DNA of 27,640 bases from Cupriavidus sp. Lineage in GTDB: Bacteria; Pseudomonadota; Gammaproteobacteria; Burkholderiales; Burkholderiaceae. The position numbers were made by a program, and so were the translations under genes. This document shows positions 1 through 6,826 of this stretch, piece by piece. The stretch lies in NCBI GenBank assembly GCA_013362725.1, contig JABFVP010000246.1, positions 1 through 27,640 on the forward strand, given 5' to 3'. The notes under the pieces were generated by a model. It saw nothing but the letters and a program-made list of their open reading frames with translations. It was not told the origin of the DNA and searched no databases. The number at the start of each line of letters is the position of its first letter. The first letter of the stretch is position 1.

Positions 1-153
1 GTGCCGCTGCTGTCGATCGGCTTCTGCCTGTTTCTGATGGCCCACTTGCAGGCGCTGACCTGGACCGCCTTCCTGGTGTGGCTGGCGCTGGGCCTGGTGA
101 TCTACTTTGCCTATGCGCGGCGCAATGCCGTGCTGCACAGCGCCCCCAGGTAG
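1..153 (+). CDS. APC-family amino-acid permease, C-terminal fragment
   Basis: The frame is open from the first base and ends at TAG 151-153, giving 50 residues of the C-terminus of a membrane protein. Two hydrophobic stretches (about residues 3-14 and 20-37) separated by a short polar turn, then a basic tail (YARRNAVLHS), match the last two helices and cytoplasmic end of amino acid/polyamine/cation (APC) permeases of the YfnA/CAT type. Such proteins import or exchange amino acids across the inner membrane. The gene begins outside the window, so its substrate cannot be judged. The family call rests on hydrophobic pattern and tail only; another 12-helix transporter family is possible. Confidence 0.6.
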   Translation: MPLLSIGFCLFLMAHLQALTWTAFLVWLALGLVIYFAYARRNAVLHSAPR

Positions 154-334
154 ACGCCAATATCAAATCACAAGGATGCCACCGGAATTCAGCGGCATTG
201 GGAAACCCTTGCTGCGTGCCATCGGGCTATGCGCAGGCGGTTCAGGTGAGCGCAGCCGCGAACCGATGCAAGCCGTGGCGGCCGTTGCCCTCAAGGCGAT
301 CACGTGAAAACTTTTTGTCTGTTTAGGAAACAAT

Positions 335-361
335 CGTCCTCCTTCTTAAACAAGGAGGACG
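335..361 (+). promoter_or_regulatory. Hairpin sequestering a Shine-Dalgarno sequence
   Basis: CGTCCTCCTT (335-344) pairs perfectly over 10 bp with AAGGAGGACG (352-361) around the 7-nt loop CTTAAAC. The right arm contains a near-perfect Shine-Dalgarno AAGGAGGA, placed 6 nt before the ATG at 366. The loop bases TAAACA (347-352) are also complementary to TGTTTA (320-325) upstream, so a competing fold is conceivable. What is seen is the pairing; a role as a translational switch is inference. It lacks a T-tract on both strands, so it is not a standard terminator. Confidence 0.5.
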
Positions 362-365
362 CTCC

Positions 366-471
366 ATGAAAATCGCTTTTCTTGGCCTCGGCACGTCCAG
401 TATCGTGGCACGGGTAGCTGCTTCCGACCGCATCGCAGCAAGGATCGCATCGGAATACTCTTGGCCAACCG
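366..471 (+). pseudogene. Possible 5' remnant of a Rossmann-fold dehydrogenase gene
   Basis: A reading frame with an excellent ribosome-binding site starts at 366. Its first residues, MKIAFLGLGT, are those of the NAD-binding beta strand and glycine turn that open 3-hydroxyisobutyrate dehydrogenase-family proteins. The resemblance ends there: the expected second half of the glycine motif and the following helix are absent. The open frame (87 codons to 629) then runs antisense into the cytochrome gene. The simplest reading is the preserved 5' end of a gene whose body was deleted. A short real leader peptide under the hairpin control is the alternative. Ten residues are too few for certainty. 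Confidence 0.25.
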
Positions 472-1773
472 TCACAGCGACTTCAGATACTCCGCCAGGT
501 CGGCAATATCCTGGCTGCTCAGCCCCAGCCCCCGCTTGGTGTTGTAGGTCGTCACCACATCCGACAAAGTCGCCGCCGAGCCGTCATGGAAATAGGGAGG
601 GTGCTGCCATGCCCCCTTCAGCGGCGTAGTCCGGTATTGCTTGGTCGCGGAGCGCGAGGCGTAGCTTGGGCTCTCCGGTTCCGCCATCGAGTCGGCGGGC
701 GGGTGAAGCAGTGAGTTGGCGTCGGTAAATGCCGGTCCGCTATGGCAGGTGGCGCACCGGCCGGCGCCTTCGAACAGAGTCTTGCCGCGCAGTGCCGCCG
801 CGGGGTCGAAACTGCCCGCCGGTGGCGGCGGAGCGCCCAGGGATAGCTGATACGCTTGCAGTGCCGGTAGCTTGCTGGTGACCAGGTCGGTCGAGCCGTT
901 GGTGATGGAGATATTCAGGCGCGGCTCCGATACGGAGCCGAGGCCGCCCATCTGGGAGACCGCGACATACCGATTCCAGTACATGACGTCTTCGCCATCG
1001 CCGGTAACGGTAATGCGATGAATGCCGGCCAGCCCGAAGGCGGGCGGTATCACGACCGGCTTGCTGAGGCCGTCGATATTGTGGCGGGGGTCGTACTTGC
1101 CCGCACCCCAGGCGTTGAGGACCTTCTTCATGGCTTCGTCAATGGCCGGTGACAGCGCGATGATCGCGCCGGGATTGAGATCCCGGTTGGGCCATCCGTC
1201 CAGCCGCTTGCCGATGCCCGGCGCGAACGAGTTGTCCACGGTCGAATGACAGAGCGCGCAGGTAATGCCGACGCGGGTCAGCTTGTCTACCCCATTGACG
1301 GTCTCGACGGTTCCCTTGATGCCGACGACCGCGTTCAGCTTCAGCAGCGCCACCGTCGTAGCGGGGCTCTTGAGGTCGATCGTGCCATTGCGTATGCCAT
1401 TGACGACAGCTTCGGGCAAGGCCTCGGCATCGACCTTGAGGCCGACGGAAAATGCGGTCAAGGGATCCACCGAGCTGGCGATGACTTCATGCATCTTCAG
1501 GGTATCGGTCCACTTCGCTTCATCCCCGAAGGTGTCGAAGCGAAATATCTGCTTGCCCTGCTCGACCAGGGCCTTCTGCGCCGCTTCCGTGCTGGCCGCA
1601 TCCGTTCCTTCCCCGCCGGAACCGCCGCCGCATGCCGTGGCGGCTCCCACCGCGACTGCCGTGATCAATGCATTGGCCAGCCTCCGTCGCAGCATCCGCT
1701 GCATCGCCGGCTGCCGCAACGGTATCGGCTGCACTTTCGTTTCAGGGGTCCGTGCGGAGGGTCGCTTTTTCAT
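472..1773 (-). CDS. Dihaem cytochrome c lipoprotein (CcpA/MauG-like)
   Basis: 433 residues. The start at 1773 is chosen because AAGGA precedes it by a normal distance and because longer frames would start inside or upstream of the promoter at 1874-1900. The N-terminus has a basic stretch, a hydrophobic core and a lipobox-like ATAC (Cys48), followed by a glycine linker, so the protein is probably a membrane-anchored periplasmic lipoprotein. Two c-type haem sites are visible, CALCH (172-176) and CATCH (340-344). The C-terminal pattern TTPLKG...PPYFHDGS...L..VV resembles the closing part of dihaem cytochrome c peroxidases and MauG relatives. A role in electron transfer or peroxide handling is likely; the substrate is unknown. 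It is divergent from the ECF sigma gene, which probably controls it. Confidence 0.8.
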   Translation of the reverse strand: MKKRPSARTPETKVQPIPLRQPAMQRMLRRRLANALITAVAVGAATACGGGSGGEGTDAASTEAAQKALVEQGKQIFRFDTFGDEAKWTDTLKMHEVIASSVDPLTAFSVGLKVDAEALPEAVVNGIRNGTIDLKSPATTVALLKLNAVVGIKGTVETVNGVDKLTRVGITCALCHSTVDNSFAPGIGKRLDGWPNRDLNPGAIIALSPAIDEAMKKVLNAWGAGKYDPRHNIDGLSKPVVIPPAFGLAGIHRITVTGDGEDVMYWNRYVAVSQMGGLGSVSEPRLNISITNGSTDLVTSKLPALQAYQLSLGAPPPPAGSFDPAAALRGKTLFEGAGRCATCHSGPAFTDANSLLHPPADSMAEPESPSYASRSATKQYRTTPLKGAWQHPPYFHDGSAATLSDVVTTYNTKRGLGLSSQDIADLAEYLKSL

Positions 1774-1817
1774 GATCGTCGTCCTTGTCAGGATGAGATG
1801 CAGCAACTGCAATGAAA

Positions 1818-1861
1818 CAACCGACATGTCTGCGACGCAGTCGCCCCGCCTTTGTCGGTTG
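1818..1861 (-). promoter_or_regulatory. Inverted repeat in the cytochrome leader
   Basis: CAACCGACA (1818-1826) and TGTCGGTTG (1853-1861) form a perfect 9-bp inverted repeat with a 26-nt spacer, which itself contains CTGCG-A-CGCAG (1830-1840). It lies just downstream of the proposed minus-strand promoter (1874-1900), so it would form a stem near the 5' end of the cytochrome mRNA. It could stabilise the message, act as an attenuator or bind a protein. The repeat is seen; the function is inference. Confidence 0.4.
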
Positions 1862-1873
1862 CATATGTCGTTA

Positions 1874-1900
1874 GACGTTCGCAGACGCCGGAAGGTGACA
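1874..1900 (-). promoter_or_regulatory. ECF-type promoter for the cytochrome gene
   Basis: Read on the minus strand, TGTCACC (1900-1894), 16 bases, then CGTC (1877-1874). Bipartite promoters with a TGTCAC-like -35 and CGTC -10 at 16 bp are known for some ECF sigma groups such as ECF41. The same TGTCACCTTC core occurs facing the sigma gene (1968-1993). The implied transcript starts near 1867, about 95 nt before the chosen cytochrome start. Confidence 0.55.
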
Positions 1901-1967
1901 CGAGGCCGCAGCCACATGGCGATGGGTTGCGGCCGGCTGCGCTGTCACCGTTTCACCGTGTCAGCCC

Positions 1968-1993
1968 TGTCACCTTCTTGCGGCTGTGCCGTC
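1968..1993 (+). promoter_or_regulatory. ECF-type promoter for the sigma gene (autoregulation)
   Basis: TGTCACC (1968-1974), 15 bases, then CGTC (1990-1993). The first ten bases, TGTCACCTTC, are identical to those of the divergent promoter at 1900-1891. A further TGTCACC lies at 1943-1949 without a matching CGTC. A start of transcription near 2000 would place the GTG at 1986 outside the mRNA and favours translation from ATG 2031. The spacing is one base shorter than in the partner site, so this copy may be weaker. Confidence 0.5.
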
Positions 1994-2030
1994 CAATGAT
2001 CAGCAACGGGTCAAGGAGCCAGATCTCCAA

Positions 2031-2765
2031 ATGGAAAAGTACCGGGATCCCAGGCCGCCCACGCCGTCTGGCGCCAATGCCACCAGCGATGCCGAACTGG
2101 TTGCCAGCGCCCGCGCCGGCGCCGCGTCTGCCTTCGAAGTCATTATGCGGCGCAACAACCGCCTGTTGTTCCGCACGGCGCGCGGCGTGGTCCCGGATGA
2201 TGCCGAAGCCCAGGATGTCGTGCAGGAAACCTACCTGCGCGCCTTTACCAGCCTGGATTCGTTTCGCGGCGAGGCCGCACTGAGCACCTGGCTGGCGCGC
2301 ATTGCCATCAACGTCGCCCTGACTGCGCAGCGCAAGAGACGCCGGCTCTTCCAGATGGAAGCCCGGGGCGAAGAAGAAGATCTTCCTGGCAGACCCTTAC
2401 AGGAGAACATGATGTCCTTCCGCGCCGATGACGACGAATCACCTGAAGCCATGGCCGAACGCGGTCAGGTGCGGGAACTGCTGCAGCTGGCGGTAGAAAA
2501 GTTGCCGCCGATCTACCGCTGCGTGTTCATCCTGCGGGCCGTCGAAGACATGAGCGTAGAGGAAACGGCCTATTGCCTTGGCGTTAGTAGTGACGTGGTC
2601 AAGACGCGCTTCCTGCGGGCCCGCATGATGCTGCGCGAATCGCTGGCCCAAGAGGTAAGGCCCTATCTGCAGAGCACGTTCAGTTTTGCCGGTACACGCT
2701 GCGACGCGGTGGTCAGTCACGTGTTCGCCGTCCTCGGCGAGCGCGGGCTGGTGCGCTCGCCATGA
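2031..2765 (+). CDS. ECF-type RNA polymerase sigma factor
   Basis: 244 residues, directing RNA polymerase to a small regulon. Sigma region 2 spans about residues 35-103, including the core-binding and -10 melting part (DAEAQDVVQETYLRAF, then STWLARIAIN). Region 4 spans about 146-204, with a helix-turn-helix (SVEETAYCLGVSSDVVKTRF). Region 3 is absent, as in ECF factors. A short C-terminal tail (FSFAGTRCDAVVSHV) replaces the long accessory domain of ECF41 proteins, so the exact ECF group is unsure. ATG 2031 is preferred (AAGGAG at 2013-2018, downstream of the proposed promoter); GTG 1986 would add 15 residues. No anti-sigma gene adjoins it; the divergent cytochrome gene is the likely target. 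Confidence 0.88.
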   Translation: MEKYRDPRPPTPSGANATSDAELVASARAGAASAFEVIMRRNNRLLFRTARGVVPDDAEAQDVVQETYLRAFTSLDSFRGEAALSTWLARIAINVALTAQRKRRRLFQMEARGEEEDLPGRPLQENMMSFRADDDESPEAMAERGQVRELLQLAVEKLPPIYRCVFILRAVEDMSVEETAYCLGVSSDVVKTRFLRARMMLRESLAQEVRPYLQSTFSFAGTRCDAVVSHVFAVLGERGLVRSP

Positions 2766-2854
2766 CTCCCCGGCGCCAAGCGACGGTTCAATCAGCGAGA
2801 CGCTGCCATGGACGCTGGCCCGGCCGACGCCAACCCTAACCGGATCGCATCACC

Positions 2855-4276
2855 ATGACCCATACCTATCGCACCGAAGCCGACCTGCTCGGCGAACGCC
2901 AGGTGCCGGCCGACGCCTACTACGGCGTCCACACGCTGCGGGCCTGGGAGAACTTCCAGATCAGCGGCACACCCATCTCCTCGTGGCCGGAACTGATCAT
3001 TGCGCTGGCCTCGGTCAAGCAGGCCGCGGCCGAGGCCAATGCCGAACTTGGGCTGTTGCCCGCGAACCTGCGCGACGCGATCCTGGCCGCCTGCCATGAT
3101 GTGCGCGAGGGCATGCTGCATGACCAGTTCATTGTCGACACGATCCAGGGCGGTGCCGGCACGTCGACGAACATGAATGCCAACGAGGTCATCTGCAATC
3201 GGGCGCTCGAGCACATGGGGCATAGCAAGGGCGAATACCGCTTCCTGCACCCCAACGAGCACGTCAACATGGCGCAGAGCACCAATGACGTCTATCCGAC
3301 CGCGCTGCGCATTGCCACGTACTTTGCCATCGAGCAGCTGGTCGAAGCGATGGAAGTCCTGCGCGCGGCGTTCGAACGCAAGTCGACCGAGTTCTCCGGC
3401 CTGCTCAAGCTCGGCCGCACCCAGTTGCAGGATGCGGTGCCGATGACGCTGGGGCAGGAGTTCTCGACCTACGCGGTCATGCTCGAAGAAGACATGGCGC
3501 GCCTGCGCGAAACCGCCTTGCTGATCCGCGAGATCAACCTGGGCGCCACCGCGATCGGCACCGGCATCACCGCGCACCCTGACTATGCGCCGAAGGCCTT
3601 GGCCGCGCTGCGCCGTATCACCGGCATCGATCTGTGCCTCGCGCCCAACCTGGTGGAAGCCACCCAGGATTGCGGTGCCTTCGTGCAGATCTCCGGCGTG
3701 CTCAAGCGCATCGCCGTCAAGCTGTCCAAGACCTGCAACGACCTGCGGCTGCTGTCGAGCGGGCCGCGCGCCGGCTTTGGCGAGATCAATCTGCCGCCGA
3801 TGCAGGCGGGCTCGTCGATCATGCCGGGCAAGGTCAACCCCGTCATTCCAGAAGTGGTCAACCAGATCGCCTTCGAAGTGTTCGGCAACGACACCACCAT
3901 CACCTTTGCCGCCGAGGCTGGCCAGCTGCAGCTCAACGCCTTCGAGCCGGTGATTGCCGCCAGCCTGCTCCGCAGTTTTCGCCACCTGACCCATGGTTGC
4001 CTGACGCTGGCGCACAAGTGCGTCGACGGCATTACCGCCAACCCCGAACGCCTGCGCGAAACCATCGAGCGCTCGATCGCGCTGGTCACGGCGCTCAATC
4101 CCGTGATCGGCTACAAGAACGCGACCTCGGTCGCCGCCGAGGCCCATGCCAGGGGCACCACCATCCGTGAAGTGGTGCTGGCACGCGGCCTGATGACCGC
4201 CGAGGCGCTCGACCAGGCATTGCGCCCCGAAACCCTGATCCGGCCGCGTGCCGACAAGCTCGGCGGCAAGCCATGA
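2855..4276 (+). CDS. aspA: Aspartate ammonia-lyase (aspartase)
   Basis: 473 residues, the usual size for aspartase, which reversibly splits L-aspartate into fumarate and ammonia in the cytoplasm as a homotetramer. The fumarase/aspartase superfamily signature GSSIMPGKVNP lies at 319-329, with the catalytic serine in the SS loop. The conserved GGAGTSTNMNANE (99-111) and QSTNDVYPTA (141-150) substrate-binding segments are present. The GTSTNMN form and the N-terminal RTEADLLGERQVP favour aspartase over fumarase C. The start lacks a strong Shine-Dalgarno but fits the family N-terminus. The gene stands alone, 89 bases after the sigma gene and on the same strand, with no clear promoter seen between them. 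Confidence 0.93.
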   Translation: MTHTYRTEADLLGERQVPADAYYGVHTLRAWENFQISGTPISSWPELIIALASVKQAAAEANAELGLLPANLRDAILAACHDVREGMLHDQFIVDTIQGGAGTSTNMNANEVICNRALEHMGHSKGEYRFLHPNEHVNMAQSTNDVYPTALRIATYFAIEQLVEAMEVLRAAFERKSTEFSGLLKLGRTQLQDAVPMTLGQEFSTYAVMLEEDMARLRETALLIREINLGATAIGTGITAHPDYAPKALAALRRITGIDLCLAPNLVEATQDCGAFVQISGVLKRIAVKLSKTCNDLRLLSSGPRAGFGEINLPPMQAGSSIMPGKVNPVIPEVVNQIAFEVFGNDTTITFAAEAGQLQLNAFEPVIAASLLRSFRHLTHGCLTLAHKCVDGITANPERLRETIERSIALVTALNPVIGYKNATSVAAEAHARGTTIREVVLARGLMTAEALDQALRPETLIRPRADKLGGKP

Positions 4277-4462
4277 ACGGCGCGTTCTTTCACGCCACAC
4301 CAACCGAAAACTGTCCAGCGCCGCAAACGCAGCCTTGTTGAATTCACTCACATGGGGACAGACCCTATTCCCGTGCAGGGGCACCAATGCTATCGTGCAG
4401 CGGCTTGCCGGTGCACCGCACCCCATGCCGGCACGGCGTTTACAGGATTGCGTACCACCGCC

Positions 4463-5389
4463 ATGTCGAGACAGATACCCCCACTCAACCCGCTCAGGGC
4501 GTTCGAAGTGGCTGCCCGGCATCTAAGTTTCACGCGCGCCGCGGAGGAACTGTTCGTCACACCGTCGGCGGTCAGCCACCAGGTCAAGGCACTGGAAGAA
4601 AGCCTGGGCGTGCAGCTGTTTATCCGCGAGGCCAAGGCGCTGGTGCTGACGCCGGCCGGCAACGCCTACTTGCCCAGCGTGCAACTGGCCTTCAAGCAGC
4701 TCGCCGATGCCACGCACCGCCTGCACAGCAAGGACCGTCCGGCGCTGAAGGTCAACATGCCGCCCACGTTCGCGGTCAAATGGCTGATCCCGCGCATGGA
4801 CCGCTTCATGAAGGCGAATCCGGATATCGACCTGAAGGTTTCCACGTCGAACCATCGCATCGATTTCGAGCGCGACGATTTCGACATGGCGATCCGCTAT
4901 GGCCGCGGCGATTACCCCGGCCTGCACTGCGAGCTGTGCATGGCGGTCGAGGTCATCCCCGTGTGCAGCCCGGCGTTGCTGCAAGGTCCGCAGCCGCTCG
5001 AAACGCCGTCCGACCTGAAGCACCATACGCTGCTGCACGACGACAGCACGTATACGGACGTGAGCAACCCCGACTGGGCGATGTGGCTGGAGCACGCCGG
5101 CGTGACCGATGTCGACGCCAGCCGCGGGCCGTCGTTCTGGCCGAGCCACCTGGTCATCAACGCCGCGCTCAATGGCCTGGGCGTGGCGCTGGTCAAGAAG
5201 AACTGGATCGAGCAGGACCTGGCCGAAGGCCGGCTGGTGCGGCTGTTCGAATCGATCCGGCTGCCGGTCGAATTCTCTTACTTCGTGGTGTTCCCGAAGG
5301 AGCGGCTGGAGGATCGCCGCATCCGCTGCTTCACCGACTGGATCCGCGCGGAAGTGTCGGCGGACCAGCGGCAGCCGGCCCTGGTCTGA
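4463..5389 (+). CDS. LysR-family transcriptional regulator, GcvA-like
   Basis: 308 residues. The N-terminal winged helix-turn-helix (about residues 8-66; LSFTRAAEELFVTPSAVSHQ) is of the GcvA subtype, which typically begins with PPLNxLRAFE. The rest is a periplasmic-binding-protein-like effector domain (about 90-295). Start 4463 gives the family N-terminus; a frame open from 4352 adds 37 residues without family character. It ends 5 bases before the stop of the convergent thioesterase gene. The 186-base gap from aspA holds GGGGACAGACCC but no strong promoter. LysR proteins usually bind T-N11-A inverted repeats, and the best candidate nearby is the 39-bp repeat at 10062-10100, so it may regulate the catabolic region. 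Its effector is unknown. Confidence 0.88.
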   Translation: MSRQIPPLNPLRAFEVAARHLSFTRAAEELFVTPSAVSHQVKALEESLGVQLFIREAKALVLTPAGNAYLPSVQLAFKQLADATHRLHSKDRPALKVNMPPTFAVKWLIPRMDRFMKANPDIDLKVSTSNHRIDFERDDFDMAIRYGRGDYPGLHCELCMAVEVIPVCSPALLQGPQPLETPSDLKHHTLLHDDSTYTDVSNPDWAMWLEHAGVTDVDASRGPSFWPSHLVINAALNGLGVALVKKNWIEQDLAEGRLVRLFESIRLPVEFSYFVVFPKERLEDRRIRCFTDWIRAEVSADQRQPALV

Positions 5390-5394
5390 GCGCT

Positions 5395-5808
5395 TCAGGC
5401 CGCGCCGGGCATCGATGCCGCCTTCTTCTGCACGCGTGCGCGCAAGCGCTCGACATCGACCACGAAGCGCCGATGCGTGCCGCTGCAAACCCGCTCCACC
5501 GCATCGTCGGCGGTCACGCTGAAGGTGACACTGCGGCCATCGATGGCCGTGATCCCGGCATGGATTCGCACCTCGCCGCCCAGCGGCGTGGCACCGGTGT
5601 GTTGCACCGACACTTCCGCGCCCACCGAGCTTTCGCCATCATCGAGAAAGCCTTGAAGGAAGTCGAGGCAGGTCTGTTCGATATCGCGCACCAGCTCTGG
5701 GGTGGCGTAGATGCGCAGGCTTTCGCCGAGAAAATCGATGGTGCGCTGGCGGTCCACCGTCAGCGTGCGCGCGCAGGCGGCGCCGGGTTGCAATCCGTTC
5801 TTCATCAT
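5395..5808 (-). CDS. FlK-like hotdog-fold acyl-CoA thioesterase
   Basis: 137 residues, matching in length and layout the fluoroacetyl-CoA thioesterase FlK of Streptomyces cattleya and its relatives. The three FlK catalytic positions appear kept with correct spacing: Thr36 and Glu44 (eight apart, as Thr42/Glu50) and His70 in VQHTGATP (as His76). The C-terminal half (SGTHRRFVVDVERLRARVQ) also follows FlK. It should hydrolyse a small acyl-CoA, but most bacterial members have unknown substrates, so fluoroacetate cannot be assumed. AAGGAA precedes the tandem ATG ATG; the second ATG (5805) is equally possible. It is last in the minus operon, 84 bases after the amidohydrolase, with a GC-rich hairpin between them. 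Confidence 0.8.
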   Translation of the reverse strand: MMKNGLQPGAACARTLTVDRQRTIDFLGESLRIYATPELVRDIEQTCLDFLQGFLDDGESSVGAEVSVQHTGATPLGGEVRIHAGITAIDGRSVTFSVTADDAVERVCSGTHRRFVVDVERLRARVQKKAASMPGAA

Positions 5809-5843
5809 GGGTTCCTTTCAAGTCTGGGGGCGAAGCCGCCCGC

Positions 5844-5868
5844 CCCGCCCCGGCGCGAGCCGGGCGGG
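5844..5868 (-). other. GC-rich intercistronic hairpin
   Basis: CCCGCCC (5844-5850) pairs with GGGCGGG (5862-5868), and inside it GGC pairs with GCC around a GCGA tetraloop, leaving C5851 as a bulge. It lies between the amidohydrolase and thioesterase genes. No T-tract follows, so it is more likely an mRNA processing or stability element than a terminator; it could lower thioesterase expression. Confidence 0.4.
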
Positions 5869-5892
5869 TGGCGGATCGCTGTCGATGCGTTG

Positions 5893-6822
5893 CTACAGGC
5901 GATAGAAGCGCGCCGCGTTGTCGTGCCACAGCGCGCGCTGCTGTTCGGGCGAAAAGATCGCGATGGCGGCGCGGAAACCCGCCACGATGGTGCCATAGCT
6001 GGCCACCAGGCTGTCCACCGGGTAGTTGCTGGCGAACATGCAGCGCTCCGTGCCGAAGATGGCGATGGCGTCGCGGATCACGGGCACGTTGTCGGCCTGC
6101 GTCCACGGCTTGCCGGGCAATCCCAGGCCCGATATCTTCACGGCAACATTGGGTTGCGCGGCCAGCCCGGCCATCGCGGCACGCCAGCCGGCCAGGCCGG
6201 CTTCACTGCGGTCGGCCGGCAGCCCGGTATGGTTCAGGATCAGCTGCGTGTCCGGGAAATCCCGCGCCAGCGCAGCCGCCTGGTCCAGGTTCCACCACGG
6301 CGCCTGCAGGTCGAAGGACATGCCATGCCGGGCCAGCAAGGCATAGCCATGCCGCCAGCGCTCGTCGTCCATCGAGCCCGGCACGCCGCGCCGCGCATCC
6401 TCGCGCCGCGCCGCGGTCACCGGCTTGTTGCGGATGCCGCGCATCATCGCGCAGGCGGCATGGCCTGCCAGCACTTCCCCGACATCGCCGCGGTCAAGCT
6501 GGGCATGGCCGACGATCACCGTTGGCCGTCCCGTCCGCGCGGCGAGCTGCGCCAGCCAGGCGGTCTCGTCGACGGGATTGGCGCGCGCCCATTCGGCTTC
6601 GACATGCACCGTCTTCACCGGCGCGCAGCCTTCCGTGTCGCGCGCCAGGTCCTCCGGAAGATAATTCCGGCGCAGGGCCGAGTAATCGCCATAGCGGAAG
6701 TTCGGCACCGTCTCGTCCTGCAGCCACGGGTACGGGTTGCGCTGCAGGTCCCAGAAATGCTGGTGCGCATCGATAAAGGGCTCGACGGACGCAGCGCCTT
6801 GCGCGGGTGTGTCATCGCGCAT
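5893..6822 (-). CDS. Amidohydrolase-2 family hydrolase (lactonase-like), copy A
   Basis: 309 residues, a TIM-barrel member of the amidohydrolase-2 family (PF04909) that includes 2-pyrone-4,6-dicarboxylate hydrolase LigI, 4-sulfomuconolactonase and L-fuconolactonase. The N-terminal DAHQHFWD (18-25) carries the HxH motif. A later VHVEAEW, an NHTGLP near 200 and a C-terminal ASNYPVD near 275 complete the active-site pattern. Such enzymes open lactones or related rings. An AAGGAG that includes the Bug stop region precedes ATG 6822, and only 4 bases separate the genes, implying translational coupling. A paralogue of the same length lies in the divergent operon (14618-15550), with matching segments such as VIR..., FG..RCMFASN and LWHDNARRFYR-like ends. 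The substrate is unknown. Confidence 0.85.
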   Translation of the reverse strand: MRDDTPAQGAASVEPFIDAHQHFWDLQRNPYPWLQDETVPNFRYGDYSALRRNYLPEDLARDTEGCAPVKTVHVEAEWARANPVDETAWLAQLAARTGRPTVIVGHAQLDRGDVGEVLAGHAACAMMRGIRNKPVTAARREDARRGVPGSMDDERWRHGYALLARHGMSFDLQAPWWNLDQAAALARDFPDTQLILNHTGLPADRSEAGLAGWRAAMAGLAAQPNVAVKISGLGLPGKPWTQADNVPVIRDAIAIFGTERCMFASNYPVDSLVASYGTIVAGFRAAIAIFSPEQQRALWHDNAARFYRL

Positions 6823-6826
6823 GGAC

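Larger units (their letters stand above)
154..471. other. 318-base intergenic region
   Basis: This gap lies between the permease end and the 3' end of the cytochrome gene. It holds a CGGTTC/GAACCG inverted repeat (238-243 and 260-265), a TGTTT-agg-AAACA palindrome (320-332), a perfect hairpin over a strong Shine-Dalgarno sequence (335-361), and the start of a short reading frame at 366. No convincing conserved gene was found between 154 and 335. No clear intrinsic terminator for either convergent neighbour is present: the 335-361 hairpin lacks a T-tract on both sides. Confidence 0.6.

Noticed and set aside
164..307. Reading frame whose end (GLCAG...REPMQAV) faintly recalls the C-terminus of DapA-family aldolases, before the dehydrogenase-like remnant at 366.
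   Set aside because: Too short and too divergent: no catalytic motif, no upstream body of the gene, and an extra insertion in the only similar stretch.
4335..4386. GGGGACAGACCC element between aspA and the LysR gene, similar to short repeats seen in some betaproteobacteria.
   Set aside because: Only one copy is seen in the window and no paired stem or transposase is present.
5520..5532. GGTGACAC inside the thioesterase gene, similar to the ECF -35 element.
   Set aside because: It lies within coding sequence and has no CGTC partner at 15-16 bp in a useful orientation toward a gene start.
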